Shown here in pieces: positions 13,329 through 25,602 of a DNA stretch of 64,000 nucleotides (positions within the stretch are counted from its first letter, which is position 1; the number at the start of each line of letters is the position of its first letter). This stretch comes from Cannabis sativa (lineage: Eukaryota > Streptophyta > Magnoliopsida > Rosales > Cannabaceae), in assembly GCF_029168945.1 (NCBI RefSeq), contig NC_083604.1:12268812-12332811 (forward strand), given 5' to 3'. The translations under genes and the position numbers were made by a program. The notes beneath the pieces are model-generated. The model had not been told where the DNA came from. It saw only the letters and a program-made list of their open reading frames with translations, and did no database searches.

Positions 13329-13489
13329 CCAAAACCACCACCACACCACTACAACCAATATCACCACCACCACCATCACCTATACACACTATTGCACCAA
13401 AACAAATAAAATGTCTTAACAAAATAAAATACCACATTCTATGAAAATCCAAACCTAAAATCAAATACCGAACTAAAAGATTATCGTTG

Positions 13490-13831
13490 ATGACCTAATC
13501 GAACAGTCTAATGATGAATCGAACGATGCAGATCCTCTAAAATTGTTGTTCTTTTGATTCATGACTAGCCAAAGCACAAAACAATTGGGGTTTTTAGTTT
13601 CGGGACCTAGGGAACATGATCTCGTGGTCCTGTTAGGCCACCCACGACCGTGGACGGCTAGCTGTCTAGCTTGGCTGTCATTGCACAAGGAAAATGGAAG
13701 AGAGGGAGTGAGGGAAAATGGCGATGGGGAGAGAAGAGGTCGGGTTCTTGGGTTTTCAGAATTAGAGGACTTGGTTTCAAAGTCAACTGGGACCATCGAC
13801 GCTGGCAACAACCGGTTTTCGATCTTACCAT

Positions 13832-13840
<9 letters not shown>
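13490..13840. other. Possible captured gene fragment inside the long-TIR element
   Basis: The base composition is much less AT-biased than its surroundings and both strands hold open frames of about 110 codons. The minus-strand frame (13811 to 13473) contains GRGWPNRTTRSCSLGPETKN. I do not recognise a domain. It may be a captured fragment of a host gene or UTR, or simply internal transposon sequence. Confidence 0.3.

Positions 13841-13916
<76 letters not shown>
13835..13916. repeat. (AG)n microsatellite
   Basis: An uninterrupted AG run of about 41 units, followed by GA-rich degenerate sequence to about 13960. It lies inside the long-TIR element. Confidence 0.98.
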
Positions 13917-13919
<3 letters not shown>

Positions 13920-14234
13920 ACAATTAGAGAGAGAAAGAGATAAGAAGAAGAAAAATGAAAAAATAAAAGAAAAAAAAATTATTATTGTTTCATTTTTTAT
14001 AATTTTTAAATTATTTGTTATAATGTATAAAGAATTAATATTATGTGGATCACTAAAAATGTGCCATGTATATACTTGTGTACACGTAGATAGTCCACTG
14101 TGACACTTAACTAAGATTTTTGGACGAAAGTGTAAAGAGCAAAATAAAATATGAATTTAGTATGTTTTGTGGTCAAAAAATCAATTTACGTAGTTAAGTG
14201 TTAAAAAAAAAAAAAATTTTACCATTAATATCCC

Positions 14235-14742
<508 letters not shown>

Positions 14743-14940
14743 AACCCAAAACCCACGCACCTCCATGCCGAGCCACCTCCTCCACCGCACAAAACCCACG
14801 CCGATCCACCTCCTCCACCGCACCGCTCGACCGCTGCAACCACCGCACCGCTGGACGCCATGACCACCACGAAAATCGACCAAAACAAAAACCCACGCGC
14901 AGGTCCGATTCAGGCGTGAATGGTTGGGGAAGACGAAGAC

Positions 14941-15105
14941 CTGATGGGTCCGATGGGGCTGGGTTGGGTCCGATGGGGGCTGTGCTAGGTCCGATGGGGC
15001 TGGGTCCGATGGGGCTGGGCTGGGTCCGATGGGGCGGGCTATGTCCAATGGGGCTGGGTCCGATGGGGGGGGGGGGGTGTGTCCGATGGGGGGCTGGGTT
15101 CATAG
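14941..15105. repeat. G-rich minisatellite (GGTCCGATGGGGCTG unit)
   Basis: At least eight head-to-tail copies of a variable 12-25 bp unit with the core GTCCGATGGGG, ending in a run of 13 G. The + strand has many closely spaced G-tracts, so G-quadruplex formation is plausible. The Pro- and Gly-rich frames across it are products of the repeat. Confidence 0.9.
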
Positions 15106-15109
15106 TCAA

Positions 15110-15469
15110 GTGTTGAGTCAGATTTGAATGAGGGGGTAATGTGGGAATTAAGTAAATATTGTCCTATTTTACCAATATAAGGTATTTTAGGTTTAAAGAA
15201 AAAAATTTCCCTTAATGTAAGGATAAAAAATCAAATTTCCCATTCTAAACAACTGCCAAATTATTTTTCTATTTTGCTCTTAATTTTACTCTTACTCATC
15301 TAGCAAACTAGACTTTGCCGCCTTTCATAATATACAAAACTTCATTTTTTGCCCAATTTTATTTTATTTTCCTTAGAGCAAAATTAATTAGCTCATTGAA
15401 AATTAATCTATTTTCACAATAGCTTTTGTTCAACAAAAAGATTAACCTCACCCAATGTCATCTCCCTAA
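15110..15469. other. Host intergenic DNA
   Basis: No gene or clear repeat seen. Confidence 0.4.
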
Positions 15470-16398
15470 CGGTGACAAAAGTAGATCTCGACCCCAGACA
15501 AGAAAGTGGCTTACCAGTGCTCGAAAGAACCACCACTTTGAGCATCCTGGTACATCCACATATAATTAATGGCCCAAGGACTAACCATAGTATCTGTCAA
15601 AAACTTGTGATCATGAACAAAAGTATAGCACCTTTGCCAAATAGGCCAAAGTAAAAAACTACTCCAAATCTTTTTTGCTCCAGATATGCATGTAACCCAA
15701 TAGAAGCTCATAAAAGCAAGAAGCAATTTTTAGAGAATCAAGACCTTTAACAACTCATTCAAAACAAATTAACTTAAGCGAAGAACATAACTAAAGCGCA
15801 TGAATGGTAGTCTCATTGTTCTGAAAATAAATAGGACAAACCTTGCAAACATGAAGACCATGACAGGTCAAATTGTCATAGGCCGATAAGAAATTTAAAC
15901 TTTCTTTCTAAGAATTTTTTTTTTTTAAATTTTTGGTGGAAGATTGAGGCCCCCAAACAAAACAAACTCATAACATAAGTAGAAATTGCTTGGATGATAT
16001 ATTTTTAAAGGACCTCCTGCCCCCAGAGGAGAAAAGCTTAAACTTCCACCCAAAAGCTTGTTCCATATCTTATCCTTTATCGATTGAAAATGACCACTCT
16101 TGCTTTTTCCCGTAAAATAATGCGAACCAAGCTATTTATCATGTCAGGAAACATGAGGGACCCCCAAAATACGAGCCAAAAAATTACAAAAATCCATTGG
16201 CATACTAGCAGAGAAGCAAACCGCTAAATTATGCAAATCTATTAGCTAACCCAAAGCATTTTCATCATCAAAAGAATTTCTATAAAACGAGTACAACTAA
16301 CCATTGAAGCTTCAAGGAAGAAAAAATTATCATTCGCAAATAAAAGATGAGAAATCATAGGACTCCTCCTTTCGCACGAGAGCCCTGAAATAGTGCCC
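15470..16398 (-). pseudogene. L1-type LINE ORF2 C-terminal fragment
   Basis: Read on the minus strand in shifting frames, the order is that of the distal reverse transcriptase and zinc-binding region of plant L1 elements. A segment similar to GHFQSIKDKIWNKLLGG comes first (near 16090-16040), then the conserved IIQAISTYVMSLF block (near 15980), then a zinc-binding stretch CPIYFQNNETTIHAL (near 15830). Stops and frameshifts make it non-functional. The upstream part of ORF2 is absent; a hAT element borders it at 16407. Confidence 0.75.
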
Positions 16399-16406
16399 AG
16401 ACCAAC

Positions 16407-17249
16407 TAGGGGTGTTCATAAAATAGCCGATCCAATCCAATTCACATGATCCAATCCAATCCAATCCGCAAAGTGCGGATACCCTCACTTGTGCGGATTG
16501 GATGTTGATTGACATGTAAAAGTAACCGATACAATCCAATCCACACATATTTATAACAAAATTAAAAAATTATATATACAAATAACATTTTAATGTAAAG
16601 AAAATAGTAATTTAAAAGTCTAATACATATAATACATTGCAAAACTTAATAGATAAAATGTATATTCTATTCTTATATATTTTTTTTATATATACAATTT
16701 TTTTTCTTCCTTTGAATTTATGATTTGTTATTTTATTTATTTAGGGCTCGTTTGGAACGCCGTATTAAGTCGTATTGTATTGTATTGTATTATATTGAAT
16801 TGGATTATATATCATATTTTTATATAATACTATGTTAAATTTTAATTTATACTAAAATATTATATAGTTAGGTGTCCATAAAAGTTAATACCACATATAG
16901 TTTTACATAAAAATATTGCATAAAATACAATTCAATATAATACAATACAATACAATACGACCTAATACGGCGTTCCAAACGAGCCCTTAATGTGTTGTTG
17001 GAGATATAAAATAACTATAATTTGTTTTATTTTGTTGCTAGTTATGTGAATTTTTTTTTTTATAAATATTAAATAATTTAATATTAAAAAGTAACCAATC
17101 CAAAGTAACCGATCCAATCCGCACTTTTGCGGATTGGATTTGAGCTATTGTGCGGATTGGATTGGATTCAAAAATTGAAATCCGCACTTAGTGCGGATTG
17201 GATGTTGTTTGACCAAAAAAGTGCGGATTAGATCGGATGAACAGCCCTA
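16407..17249. mobile_element. Non-autonomous hAT element (843 bp)
   Basis: Termini are TAGGGGTGTTCAT on the left and, inverted, TAGGGCTGTTCAT on the right. Flanking 8-mers are AGACCAAC and AAGCCAAC (6 of 8 match), as expected for an older hAT insertion. Both subterminal regions are packed with GCGGATTGGAT-type motifs in both orientations, probable transposase-binding sites. There is no coding capacity. It contains a complete Harbinger-like MITE. Confidence 0.8.
16744..16986. mobile_element. PIF/Harbinger-like MITE (243 bp), TSD TTA
   Basis: A near-perfect hairpin: GGGCTCGTTTGGAACGCCGT at the left end and its exact reverse complement at the right end, with TTA on both sides (16741-16743 and 16987-16989). 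After the terminus both arms contain tandem TTGTA/TACAA units. It is nested in the hAT element. Confidence 0.92.
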
Positions 17250-17868
17250 AAGCCAACTAATATGCACTCTTACTAATTATTTTATATCTTAAAAGTATTT
17301 ATTTAAGTACAACAAATATTTTTAAAATATACTAGTATAATGCTTTTCAATTAAATTTTCATCATAAATTATTTTAAATCAGTTATTGGTTAGGAAATAA
17401 TTTACTGAAAGGAATTACGATTCCACTTTATTTATTTAATTTTTTTAAAATAATTAATATTCTTCATAAAGCTTTTGAAATTATATTTTATCTCAAAGAA
17501 AATGCTTCCATTTAAATAATTTATTTTTCAACTGGAATATTAAAATAAAAACAACTAAGTATATGAGGGATAAATTAATTTTTTATTGATATGTAAAACA
17601 AGAGGGAATATAATTTTAAATCCATTTTGTATTGATTTGTAACAAAACATAAGATGTAAAATGTTATATATCCATAAATAAAACTAAAAAGGACATAAGA
17701 TATATGAAGATGAGGCATTAACTTTTCAACAATGGAATATACCTAATAATTAGGACTTTTTAGTCTAGAAATTTTTATTTATGTTTTAAGAGAGGTATAT
17801 TAGATTTAGTCCAAACAACACATGCTTGGTGATATATATTTTGTGCGTGTGTATGTGAGAGTGCATGT
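17250..17868. other. Host intergenic DNA upstream of SPL
   Basis: Strongly AT-rich, with no gene and no defined repeat. Confidence 0.4.
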
Positions 17869-18051
17869 GAGAAATGCTAAAGGTACTAGTGGTGTCTAGC
17901 ACCATCCTACATGTCAATATTGTTATTGGTCCAGTTAAATATCGGGTCCCATATAATTTAATATAATAACTTTTAAGAAGTATCGCTAGCCAATCGCAAC
18001 GCGATATGTCGAGAAAGTGCTAATCACGACTGATGCCTAATAGCAATGCTC
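17869..18051. mobile_element. Short MITE (183 bp) in the SPL upstream region
   Basis: Imperfect inverted ends: GAGAAATGCTAAAGGTACTA on the left aligns with the inverted right end GAGCATTGCTATTAGGCATC, and TGGTGTCTAGCAC with CGTGATTAGCAC. The flanks show no convincing duplication, so the superfamily is open. It lies about 400 bp upstream of the presumed SPL TATA box. Confidence 0.55.
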
Positions 18052-18460
18052 ATAAAACAATCTAATTTCTATTTCTTTCTTCTCATTTTTCCAATCTAAA
18101 ATGAACAACCCAATTTTAAATTTTAATATTCTCTAGAATACTTGCCCTTTTATTTTGACACTCCCAAGTATAATAGGCCGGAAAGAAAGCTCATTTACTC
18201 TCTCTCTCTCATGTCTCAATCTCAACCATTGGAAAAAATCACTTTAGTTAGGCTGACTTGACTTCAAAACACTTGAAGATTGTCATTTGTTGTTACAGCC
18301 AAAACATCATCAGACGGTTAAGGATAGGGTTTTAATTAACAACAAACTCTAATGGAGTGGGACTATTCACTTCTCACAATAATATAAGCTCATAACCCAA
18401 GAAGAACATCATGGAATGTGAAACACAAGAAACCCCCATACTTTACTTTCCACTCCTTAT

Positions 18461-18468
18461 TATAAATA
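18461..18468 (+). promoter_or_regulatory. Probable TATA box of the SPL gene
   Basis: TATAAATA in a setting of CT-rich leader sequence downstream. A start near 18493 would give a leader of about 1.5 kb before splicing. No experimental support is available from sequence. Confidence 0.4.
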
Positions 18469-18492
18469 TGTACTTTTCTTTAATTTCTCTCA

Positions 18493-20044
18493 CTTTGTAA
18501 AGTTGAAAGCAACTAACACCCTGTCCCTTTCTTCGCCACCCATTTTTTTTTATTATTTATTTTCTTTAGTATTACTTTTACACATTACTCAATTCTCAAC
18601 ACAACAAACACACCACAAGTCTAAAAGAAGAAAGGAAAGAAGTTATTGGGAAGATAATAGTCACTCTTTATGATCCCTCAACTTGCTATTTTTCTCAAAT
18701 TTCTCTTCACTTGAATACGTTACATTATTCATAATAATATTCTTCACTTTTTTTTTTCTCTCTCAACAGTTTGGCCTATAGGAGAAGGCTTAACTTCCCT
18801 CTCCTACTCCTCCTTTAGAGAAACTAAAACTGTTTTGTTTGTCAGAGAACCAAAAATGGCTTATAATAATAAGTTCAAAACTTTTTTCCTTGCTTTGGTT
18901 ATCTTATAATCTGCTTCTGCATAGTACTTGAGTACTGGCTATTTTTTACAGACTATAAAAGAGTTTCTTCTGCGATTGGATAGTGTGATTTAATTGGTCT
19001 CTTCTTCCTTACTTGCTCTCGGTTTTCTGGGGTTCTCTCAGGTACCCATGATTCCATTTTCCTTTGACACATTTCATTTTATTTCATTATTAGTTGTTTA
19101 ATTCTCTTTAAGGTTGTGGTTTTTGTATCTATATATTTAGCTTTTTCATATGATAATATTATTATATAAGAAGATTGCATAATCTTTAGTTTCACTTTGT
19201 CTATTTTTGCTGTCGTTGGAATGATTTCATCAAAAAAAAAAAAAGCAGATAATTTCAACTAAAGTTGAAGTTGTTTACAACAGTGACAATTCTAAGAACC
19301 CAAATCACATGTGGGGTTGACTGGGCACTAATAACAGTACTCAGTAGTAGCCACTAGAAACTTTATCTTCAACCAAAGATATATAAAAGAGTATCAGTAA
19401 TAGGATTTTTTATTTATTTTTTTTTTTCAAAAAAGAAAAAAAAAAGGATTGCATCAAGAGGATTATGATTTGTACATGATGGAGTCTAAACCCAGATGGG
19501 TTCAAGGAACTTTGATAGGAAAATAATGTTTTGAAGAATAAATGATAAATAGTAATCATTTTTAAGGTTAGTAATTTCATTTTTAAAAGGAAAAAATTGG
19601 TGGATTGAGATTGGGTGCTGCTGACTCCCATGACGAGACAAAACGCACGTATCATAGTATTTAGCGTTTAGATGAGACAAAACGCACTAGTAGCCATAAA
19701 GCTTTGTTTTGCCTTTCTCAAGTCTATGACCACTTGATTTATTTTCCTGGTGATAATTTTAGCTTTAAATTCCATTAAAATTTAAAAACATTCACTACTT
19801 CCAATTCCCATTTGTATTTCGCAGTTATTTTTGTCCTTTTTTTTTCTTAAATGTGTCATGATAACAAAGTGTTCAACAAAATTTAGGAAAAATGAACTAA
19901 AGAGATTATTAAGAGTATTTGAGAAAGTCTATGAGTTGGAGAAGTAAGGCATTTTCCAACATTGTTTTGGTTGCTGGTTGTGGTATCTTAAGACTAGATA
20001 GTAAGAAAAAAAGTTACTACTAGAGGAGATTTCTTTGGCAAATT
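18493..20044 (+). other. SPL 5' leader region with probable 5' UTR intron
   Basis: CT-rich stretches (18500-18850 and 19000-19040) look like plant 5' UTR. A good donor occurs at 19042 (CTCTCAG followed by GTACCC). The intervening AT-rich DNA up to about 20000 would be the intron; several acceptors are possible (for example TATCTTAAG at about 19990). SPL genes often have a leader intron, so this is plausible but not certain. Confidence 0.4.
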
Positions 20045-21452
20045 ATGGATGATGGATCGAAATTCAAGTGGAAAGAGCTTGGGGCTTCAGATGTGGAGTC
20101 ATCTTCTTCCTCTATGCCTTTGAAGAGGACAAGAGGGTCATCATCAAGCAATGGAATCCAAGTCCCGTCTTGCCTTGTAGATGGCTGCAATTCAGACCTT
20201 ACCAAATGCCGGGACTATCATAGACGACACAAAGTTTGTGAAACTCACTCAAAGACTCCAAAGGTTACTATCGCAGGCCGCGAGCAACGGTTTTGCCAGC
20301 AGTGCAGCAGGTGTGTTTAGATCATTGTTGATAAGAATTTTATCTTTAATAGAATTAGACAAGTTGAGACCAAAGAAGATAAATGAGTTAGTTTTTTTTT
20401 TAACACTATTTTTTACCTTTTTGTATCCAAAGTTGTGTCTTGTGTATGTGTCTAAGTTCAAAATCTAATAAAAACTTTGTTATGATTGTGTTCTTAAAGG
20501 TTCCATTCGTTAGGGGAGTTTGATGAGGAAAAACGTAGCTGCAGGAAAAGACTTGATGGGCACAACCGCCGCAGAAGGAAGCCTCAACCAGAACCCATGT
20601 CCTTAAGTTCAGGAAGATTTTTCTCTAGTTACCAAGGTTTGAAATGTTTTGTTCTTGAATTCATTCTTGGTTTTCTTTTTCCATTTATCATATTTTTTTT
20701 ATTCTTTTCCAGGCACAAGATTCTCACCATTCCACAACCCACAAGCATTTCCAAATGCTGCCATGGCTTCGGCTGCAGTTACTACAAAGCAAGAGTTCAG
20801 TGACATAAGAAAAAACCCTCTTACAGGATCACTGAATCAAAGCTATAATAGTAGTAGTGGAGGTGGGAAAGAATTCTCTTTCTTACAAAGCTCAAGTTGC
20901 ACACACTCTGAGGCTTCTTCTGTGACTCAGTCACTCATGGATTCAAACTCTGCCTTGAACAACTGTGCAAACAGCCACAGATTCTTCTCAAATAACAACT
21001 GGCTGCACCGGGACAGCGTCGACTCTAGTTGTGCTCTCTCTCTTCTGTCATCAACCACACCAAATGATACAAAGGAGATTGGATTGAACCACATGCTGCA
21101 GCATCAGCATCAGCAGCAGCAGCCCAACTCCTCCTCCTCCCCCTCCCCTGCCAGTGGGCGAGCGCAGCAGCCCTTGTTCCCCACTGAAAGTCTCCACTAC
21201 AGTGGTCTAGGAATGGTGATGAGTGACCAGCCAGTAGCAGTAGTAACTTCAGCTATGGATACTACAGACGGCGACAACTTCCATTGCCAAGAAATGTTCC
21301 GACTTAGAACTGATCATGGATCTTCTTCTTCTTTTTCTGGTGGGCATCATCATCATCATCATCATAATTATCACCATCATAATCATAATCATAATCATAA
21401 TCATAATCATCATCACTTTGATTCTCAGCGTGGGAATCGCGTACCACCATAG
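20045..21452 (+). CDS. SPL: SBP-box transcription factor, SPL13/SPL16-like, miR156-regulated
   Basis: There are three coding exons, 20045-20310, 20500-20636 and 20713-21452, with GT-AG introns of 189 and 76 bp and a CDS of 1,143 bp giving 380 residues. The SBP DNA-binding domain (about residues 42-118) has both zinc sites: C43, C48, C65, H68 and C84, C87, H91, C103. The basic nuclear signal [17 protein letters not shown] follows. The first intron splits the domain just after CQQCSR, the conserved position in this family. SPL proteins bind GTAC-core promoter motifs in the nucleus and drive vegetative phase change and flowering. The C-terminal part is Ser-, Gln- and His-rich, with a His/Asn tract at about residues 348-371. 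The domain sequence and the miR156 site in the last exon point to the SPL13/16 clade; exact orthology is not settled. The start is the first in-frame ATG before the domain. The gene looks intact. Confidence 0.95.
21031..21050 (+). promoter_or_regulatory. miR156 target site in SPL exon 3
   Basis: The 20-mer GTGCTCTCTCTCTTCTGTCA is complementary to miR156/157 and in frame encodes the usual ALSLLS peptide. It differs from the most common plant target (A at the tenth position) by one base. In this family it causes cleavage or translational repression in the juvenile phase. Confidence 0.95.
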
Positions 21453-22676
21453 TTGGAAGGAACACTACTAGCTTAGTGCGAATGGTGAAGAAAGCAAGGA
21501 AACCATTCCAACACTCCCTTTCTCTCTCTTTTTTTCTTCATAGACTGAAAATGACATGTCTAATGTTATATGATGTTGAAGTTGATATTCTTAGATAAAT
21601 AACTTGAAAACTTTTGCTGCTTATTCTAATAATATTGGTTTTTCTTTTTCTTAATTTTTTAAGAATAAAAAACATAATGTCAAATTATCAAGTGCCTTTT
21701 CTTATACAAAATAAAGAAACGTGATTCAGGAGGCATATGACATTCATTACCAAGCAAGTAGAAGCTCGTGTGGTTAAAGAGTAGCATTCTTTTGGTGTAA
21801 TGTTGGAGTCAACTTCTCTTCATTATATAAGAACTAAGAAACAAATCGGGTTTGGGGTACGGTAGTATTCTGTTTAATTATAATTTAGTCATAAAGCCTA
21901 TCAAATTTATAATTTTGATTTTTTTTTTAATAATATAACTAACTATTTTAGCAATTTTTTTTTTAAAATTTTAATAATAAAAAAAATTAATATTATACAA
22001 ATTATTTAAATTTAATAAATTATAATTTTTTTATTAATTTATTTATTATAGATATAGCAGATAGTTATTAAAAATATACATCGTTTGAATAAATTAAATT
22101 AAAATTCAAAATATATATAATATAACAATAAATCTATATAATACATATATAATCAAAGCATATATAATTACTTTTCGCGACTATTTTAATCTTTTTAGTA
22201 CAGTAAATTAAAAATATAAAAAATTATTAATATAACAAATAATAACTCAAAAATATTATTTCAATATATAATCAATCAAAGTTATATTATTTAATTGTAT
22301 CACACTAGTTGTCATCACCGTATCTCACTTATAATCATGATTATGGTTAACCAGTAAATTTACTCTATAAAATAAATTACGAGTTAACTACTTATTTTTA
22401 TGAAAATGACGGCCACATTATTTTTTATCAGATAGGAAAAATAAGTAAATAAATAGATTATAAATAGAGAGATTTAAAGTCATTTTAGAAATTTAAAATT
22501 TTAAACTTTGATTAAGGTGTTGTGGGTTGTAAATTATTTTGAAGTAATGTTAAGGTGTTGTAAATTATTTTGGAATAATGCAAAATTAATTTTGAATTGA
22601 TAGATTTAGGTTCTCTCAATTGAATTTATAGATTTAGGTTTCTCTCAATTGAAGAATTTAGTTTGATGATAATAGC
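21453..22676. other. SPL 3' UTR (first 200-250 bp) and AT-rich intergenic DNA
   Basis: The 3' UTR probably ends by about 21690, with AATAA-type signals near 21597 and 21664. Beyond that the DNA is AT-rich and non-coding. A 29-bp tandem duplication (TAGATTTAGGTTCTCTCAAT type) sits at about 22600-22652. Confidence 0.5.
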
Positions 22677-22679
22677 TTA

Positions 22680-23041
22680 GAGTACTCACATTAACTTCTA
22701 TATTCTATTCTTTAAAATAACTCACTAAAATTTTACTTTTTTTTTTTTTTATTATTATTTTATCTCAAACTTTTATATTACACTATACATCAGTTTCTTT
22801 ATTTTTCTTACATTCAATTAAATATCATTATATAAATAAAATACACAATAATAAAATATTATTAAAATATTGTCTAAAAACAAATAGTGCTTCTCTACAC
22901 GGAAAAAAAATATTGTAGCATTCTTTAAAATTTGAGCTAAAATAACTCATCCGAACTATTTTTTTTTTTTTTGTCATTTTTTTATTTTTTTCTTCTCTAT
23001 TTTTTCACTAATATACCGCTCATCTAATATTGCGAGTGCTC
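22680..23041. mobile_element. PIF/Harbinger-like MITE (362 bp), TSD TTA
   Basis: Ends GAGTACTCACATTAAC and, inverted, GAGCACTCGCAATATT, flanked by TTA at 22677-22679 and 23042-23044. The interior is AT-rich with no coding capacity. The terminus resembles a widespread plant MITE type beginning GAGCACTC. Confidence 0.75.
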
Positions 23042-23511
23042 TTAAATATTTTTATTGTATTGGCCACACTGTTGCTTATCAATTTAATATTTATTATCTA
23101 TACTTTATTATTAGGGATTTTTTTATTTTTACATTTCAAAACATTTTTTTTTTGTATTTTTACAAAAATTGACATAATAATTCATATAGCAACTAACGAA
23201 GTAACCCACTTCCCAAACTGTAAAAATAAAAATAAAATAAATTAAAAATGGTATATGGGTGATTCTTCTTATTATTATGTTTGCTTTATATATATGTGGG
23301 TCGCTTATTTATTTATTTATTTTTTGTGTAAATGAATATTATCATAGTTTTTTAATGATTAATAATTACAAATTATATGGTTTAGACTTAGATATTTTTT
23401 TAAAATTTTTGGTGATTTTTAATTAGATTATAAAGTGAGTAAGATATATAAATTTAATGATATTTTTAGATTAGCATACGTTTTAAATTTATAATATATA
23501 TATATATATAT
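23042..23511. other. AT-rich intergenic DNA
   Basis: Non-coding, ending in a short (TA)n run at 23494-23511. Confidence 0.4.
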
Positions 23512-23929
23512 GGAATACTTCTTAATGGGTATTACCCATTAATAGGTAATAAACAAATTTAACTATAAATATTAATTTTAAAAATATTAAACCATTAGAT
23601 CTTAGTCTCATAGCAAATAATAAAAGAGAAATTTAAATTTCTATGCTTAATTTAGCTACTTAATTAAAAAAATATCAAAAAATATATCTTTTTTACACTA
23701 TATAAAAAATATGCTTATATGTAAAATATTTAAGTCGAATTCAATTTTTTTTATCACTTTTTTGCTAAAAAACTTTTTTTTTATTATTTTTTTTCAGCTG
23801 ATGGACCAATCTCAACCTATATAATGTAAAAATGAAAATTTTTTGTAATTAAATAGAAAAATTAATCATAAAAACCCAAAATTTTCTAATATTACTCATT
23901 CATGGGTAATACTCATTAAGAGTGCACCC
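23512..23929. mobile_element. TIR element/MITE (418 bp), possibly Mutator-like
   Basis: The 40-bp ends match without gaps: GGAATACTTCTTAATGGGTA then TTACCCATTAATAGGTAATA on the left, GGGTGCACTCTTAATGAGTA then TTACCCATGAATGAGTAATA on the inverted right. The flanks are TA repeats, so the duplication cannot be read. The terminal motif recurs once more just outside (23944-23965). Confidence 0.65.
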
Positions 23930-24189
23930 ATATATGTATATGGGTACTCATTAATAAGTGCTCTATATATATATATATGTATACTATACTAACTAAATTA
24001 TATATCATGACAACAAAATTATATAACACTATTGTATATAACAAAATAGAAACTAATTAAATATTATTTAAAATAAATAATATATAATACAAGTAAAATA
24101 TATAAAAATAATAATTAAATATATGTAGCAAGCCAATAAAATTATATAGAGACATTAAAATATGAGATTATTTCACAAAAAAATAAAAA

Positions 24190-24435
24190 TAACAAAAAAA
24201 ATTACAAAAATACGGTTTCACGGAATTTTAAACATTTTTACGATTTTTTTGATTTTATTTACAGAAAATATGGTCTTTTTATGTTGTAATCTTGTTAATT
24301 TATTATTGATTTTTTGTTATCTGTATGCTATTTTTTGTTGTTATTTTCATGTTACTTTAATATAGTTTTCTTGTTGATTTTATGTTGTTTTCGTGTTATT
24401 TTTTAGAAAACTGTAAAAATGTAAAAAAAAACATT
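24190..24435 (+). repeat. Dispersed AT-rich repeat, copy 1
   Basis: Contains TTTACAGAAAATATGGTCTT and a run of TTATTNTTGTTGTTATTTT-like sequence. The same order is found inverted at 26225-26480, so these are two copies of one repeat family about 2 kb apart. Neither codes. Confidence 0.55.
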
Positions 24436-25599
24436 ATTTGAACGTAAAAATGTAAATATTTTACAAAAAATTGTACCTTATGTAATTATTCCTTAAAATA
24501 TTTGTATTATGCTAATAAAATTATATACCAGTTTTATGCATAGCAAATAAAAAATAAATATCATTTATAAATCATAATATATCATACAACAAAATATATA
24601 TAACAACGACCCACAAAAACTCATAAAAAATTAAATAAAATCGACATAACTTTTCAATAAAAAAGATTTTAATAAAACTAATATAGATATATCATAATCT
24701 TTAAGTAATTTGCTTCTAATTATAAAAAAAAAAATTATTAATATTTTTATGTGGCAAAACACAATATAAATAATAAATAGTCTAAAAAAATTATTTCTCT
24801 ACAAGTTTTAAAATAAAAATATTTACTAATATAGTTCTATAATTTAACATCATTTACTATAATTTCTTACAAAATACTTTTTCTATTAAATATGTTCCTA
24901 GAACTCAGATTAATGGAAGTTATATTTTTTTTCCAATTAGGTGTCTTTGAGAAAAATGGTTTTTGTAAAAAAATTGCGTTTTCGCAAAATTTACTTTTAT
25001 AGACATTTGATTTGAACTCTACCCAAGTCCTATTATTATATGTCTCGATTTTTTATTCTTAAAAGTAGTCTACGGCTAAATGTGTGGATAAATAAAGAGG
25101 GCTAATCTTCCAGTAAGGCACAATTAAGAAATGTGACATTTTTGTAATTAGTAAAACTTTAGATATATGATCTTGTAATGAACTTCTCTCCTTACATATT
25201 TGATAACTAAACAAGAAAGAGAATGTGTCCAATTTTAGGCATAGCATTCTTGTGAGATTCTTATCATGCTTAAAATTGGTATTTTTGTAAAAAGGACCAA
25301 TAAAATCATTTTGATAGGGCACAACCCAAAACCTTAAAAATGATAATTCGATAAGTTAAGGGAAACATGGCATTTTTGCAAAATATAAATACAAGGACTT
25401 CTCCTAGAATAATAAGCGAGATAAGTAGAAAAATACCTTATTTTAGTAAATTTTAATCAAAATTACCCTCATATTGTTTTTTTATTAAGTCTAGCATATA
25501 ATTTACATTAACCTAAGGAATCTAATGATGATATTATTTATAAAATTGGGTATATCTAAATAAATATGAAAATAAAAGTAAAAATTAAAACAAATAAAA
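24436..25599. other. AT-rich intergenic DNA
   Basis: No gene or definable repeat. The 87-codon open frame at 25059-25322 has no recognisable feature. Confidence 0.4.
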
Positions 25600-25602
25600 T
25601 AA

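Larger units (their letters stand above)
12954..14234. mobile_element. Long-TIR DNA element with gene-like interior (about 1.28 kb)
   Basis: The terminal 280-300 bp on each side are imperfect inverted copies: GGTATATTAACGGTAAAATT on the left pairs with GGGATATTAATGGTAAAATT on the right, and further in GTATATACAAGTGACACATT pairs with GTATATACATGGCACATTTT. Such long TIRs suggest a Mutator-like element. Target duplications are obscured by poly-T/A at both ends. The interior holds a (CTT)n tract, a 350-bp stretch of clearly higher GC (about 13490-13840) and a (GA)n tract. The higher-GC part resembles transcribed plant sequence but matches no protein I recognise. Confidence 0.6.

Noticed and set aside
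13246..13464. 72-codon frame rich in Lys on the minus strand
   Set aside because: It is the translation of the (CTT)n microsatellite and its flank, with no protein feature.
13561..14103. 180-codon frame with Arg-Glu repeats
   Set aside because: The repeat is the (AG)n tract read in frame; the rest has no domain and lies in a transposon interior.
20181..20468. Frame of 95 codons overlapping SPL exon 1 in another phase
   Set aside because: It is a shadow of the SBP-box exon that runs into intron 1.
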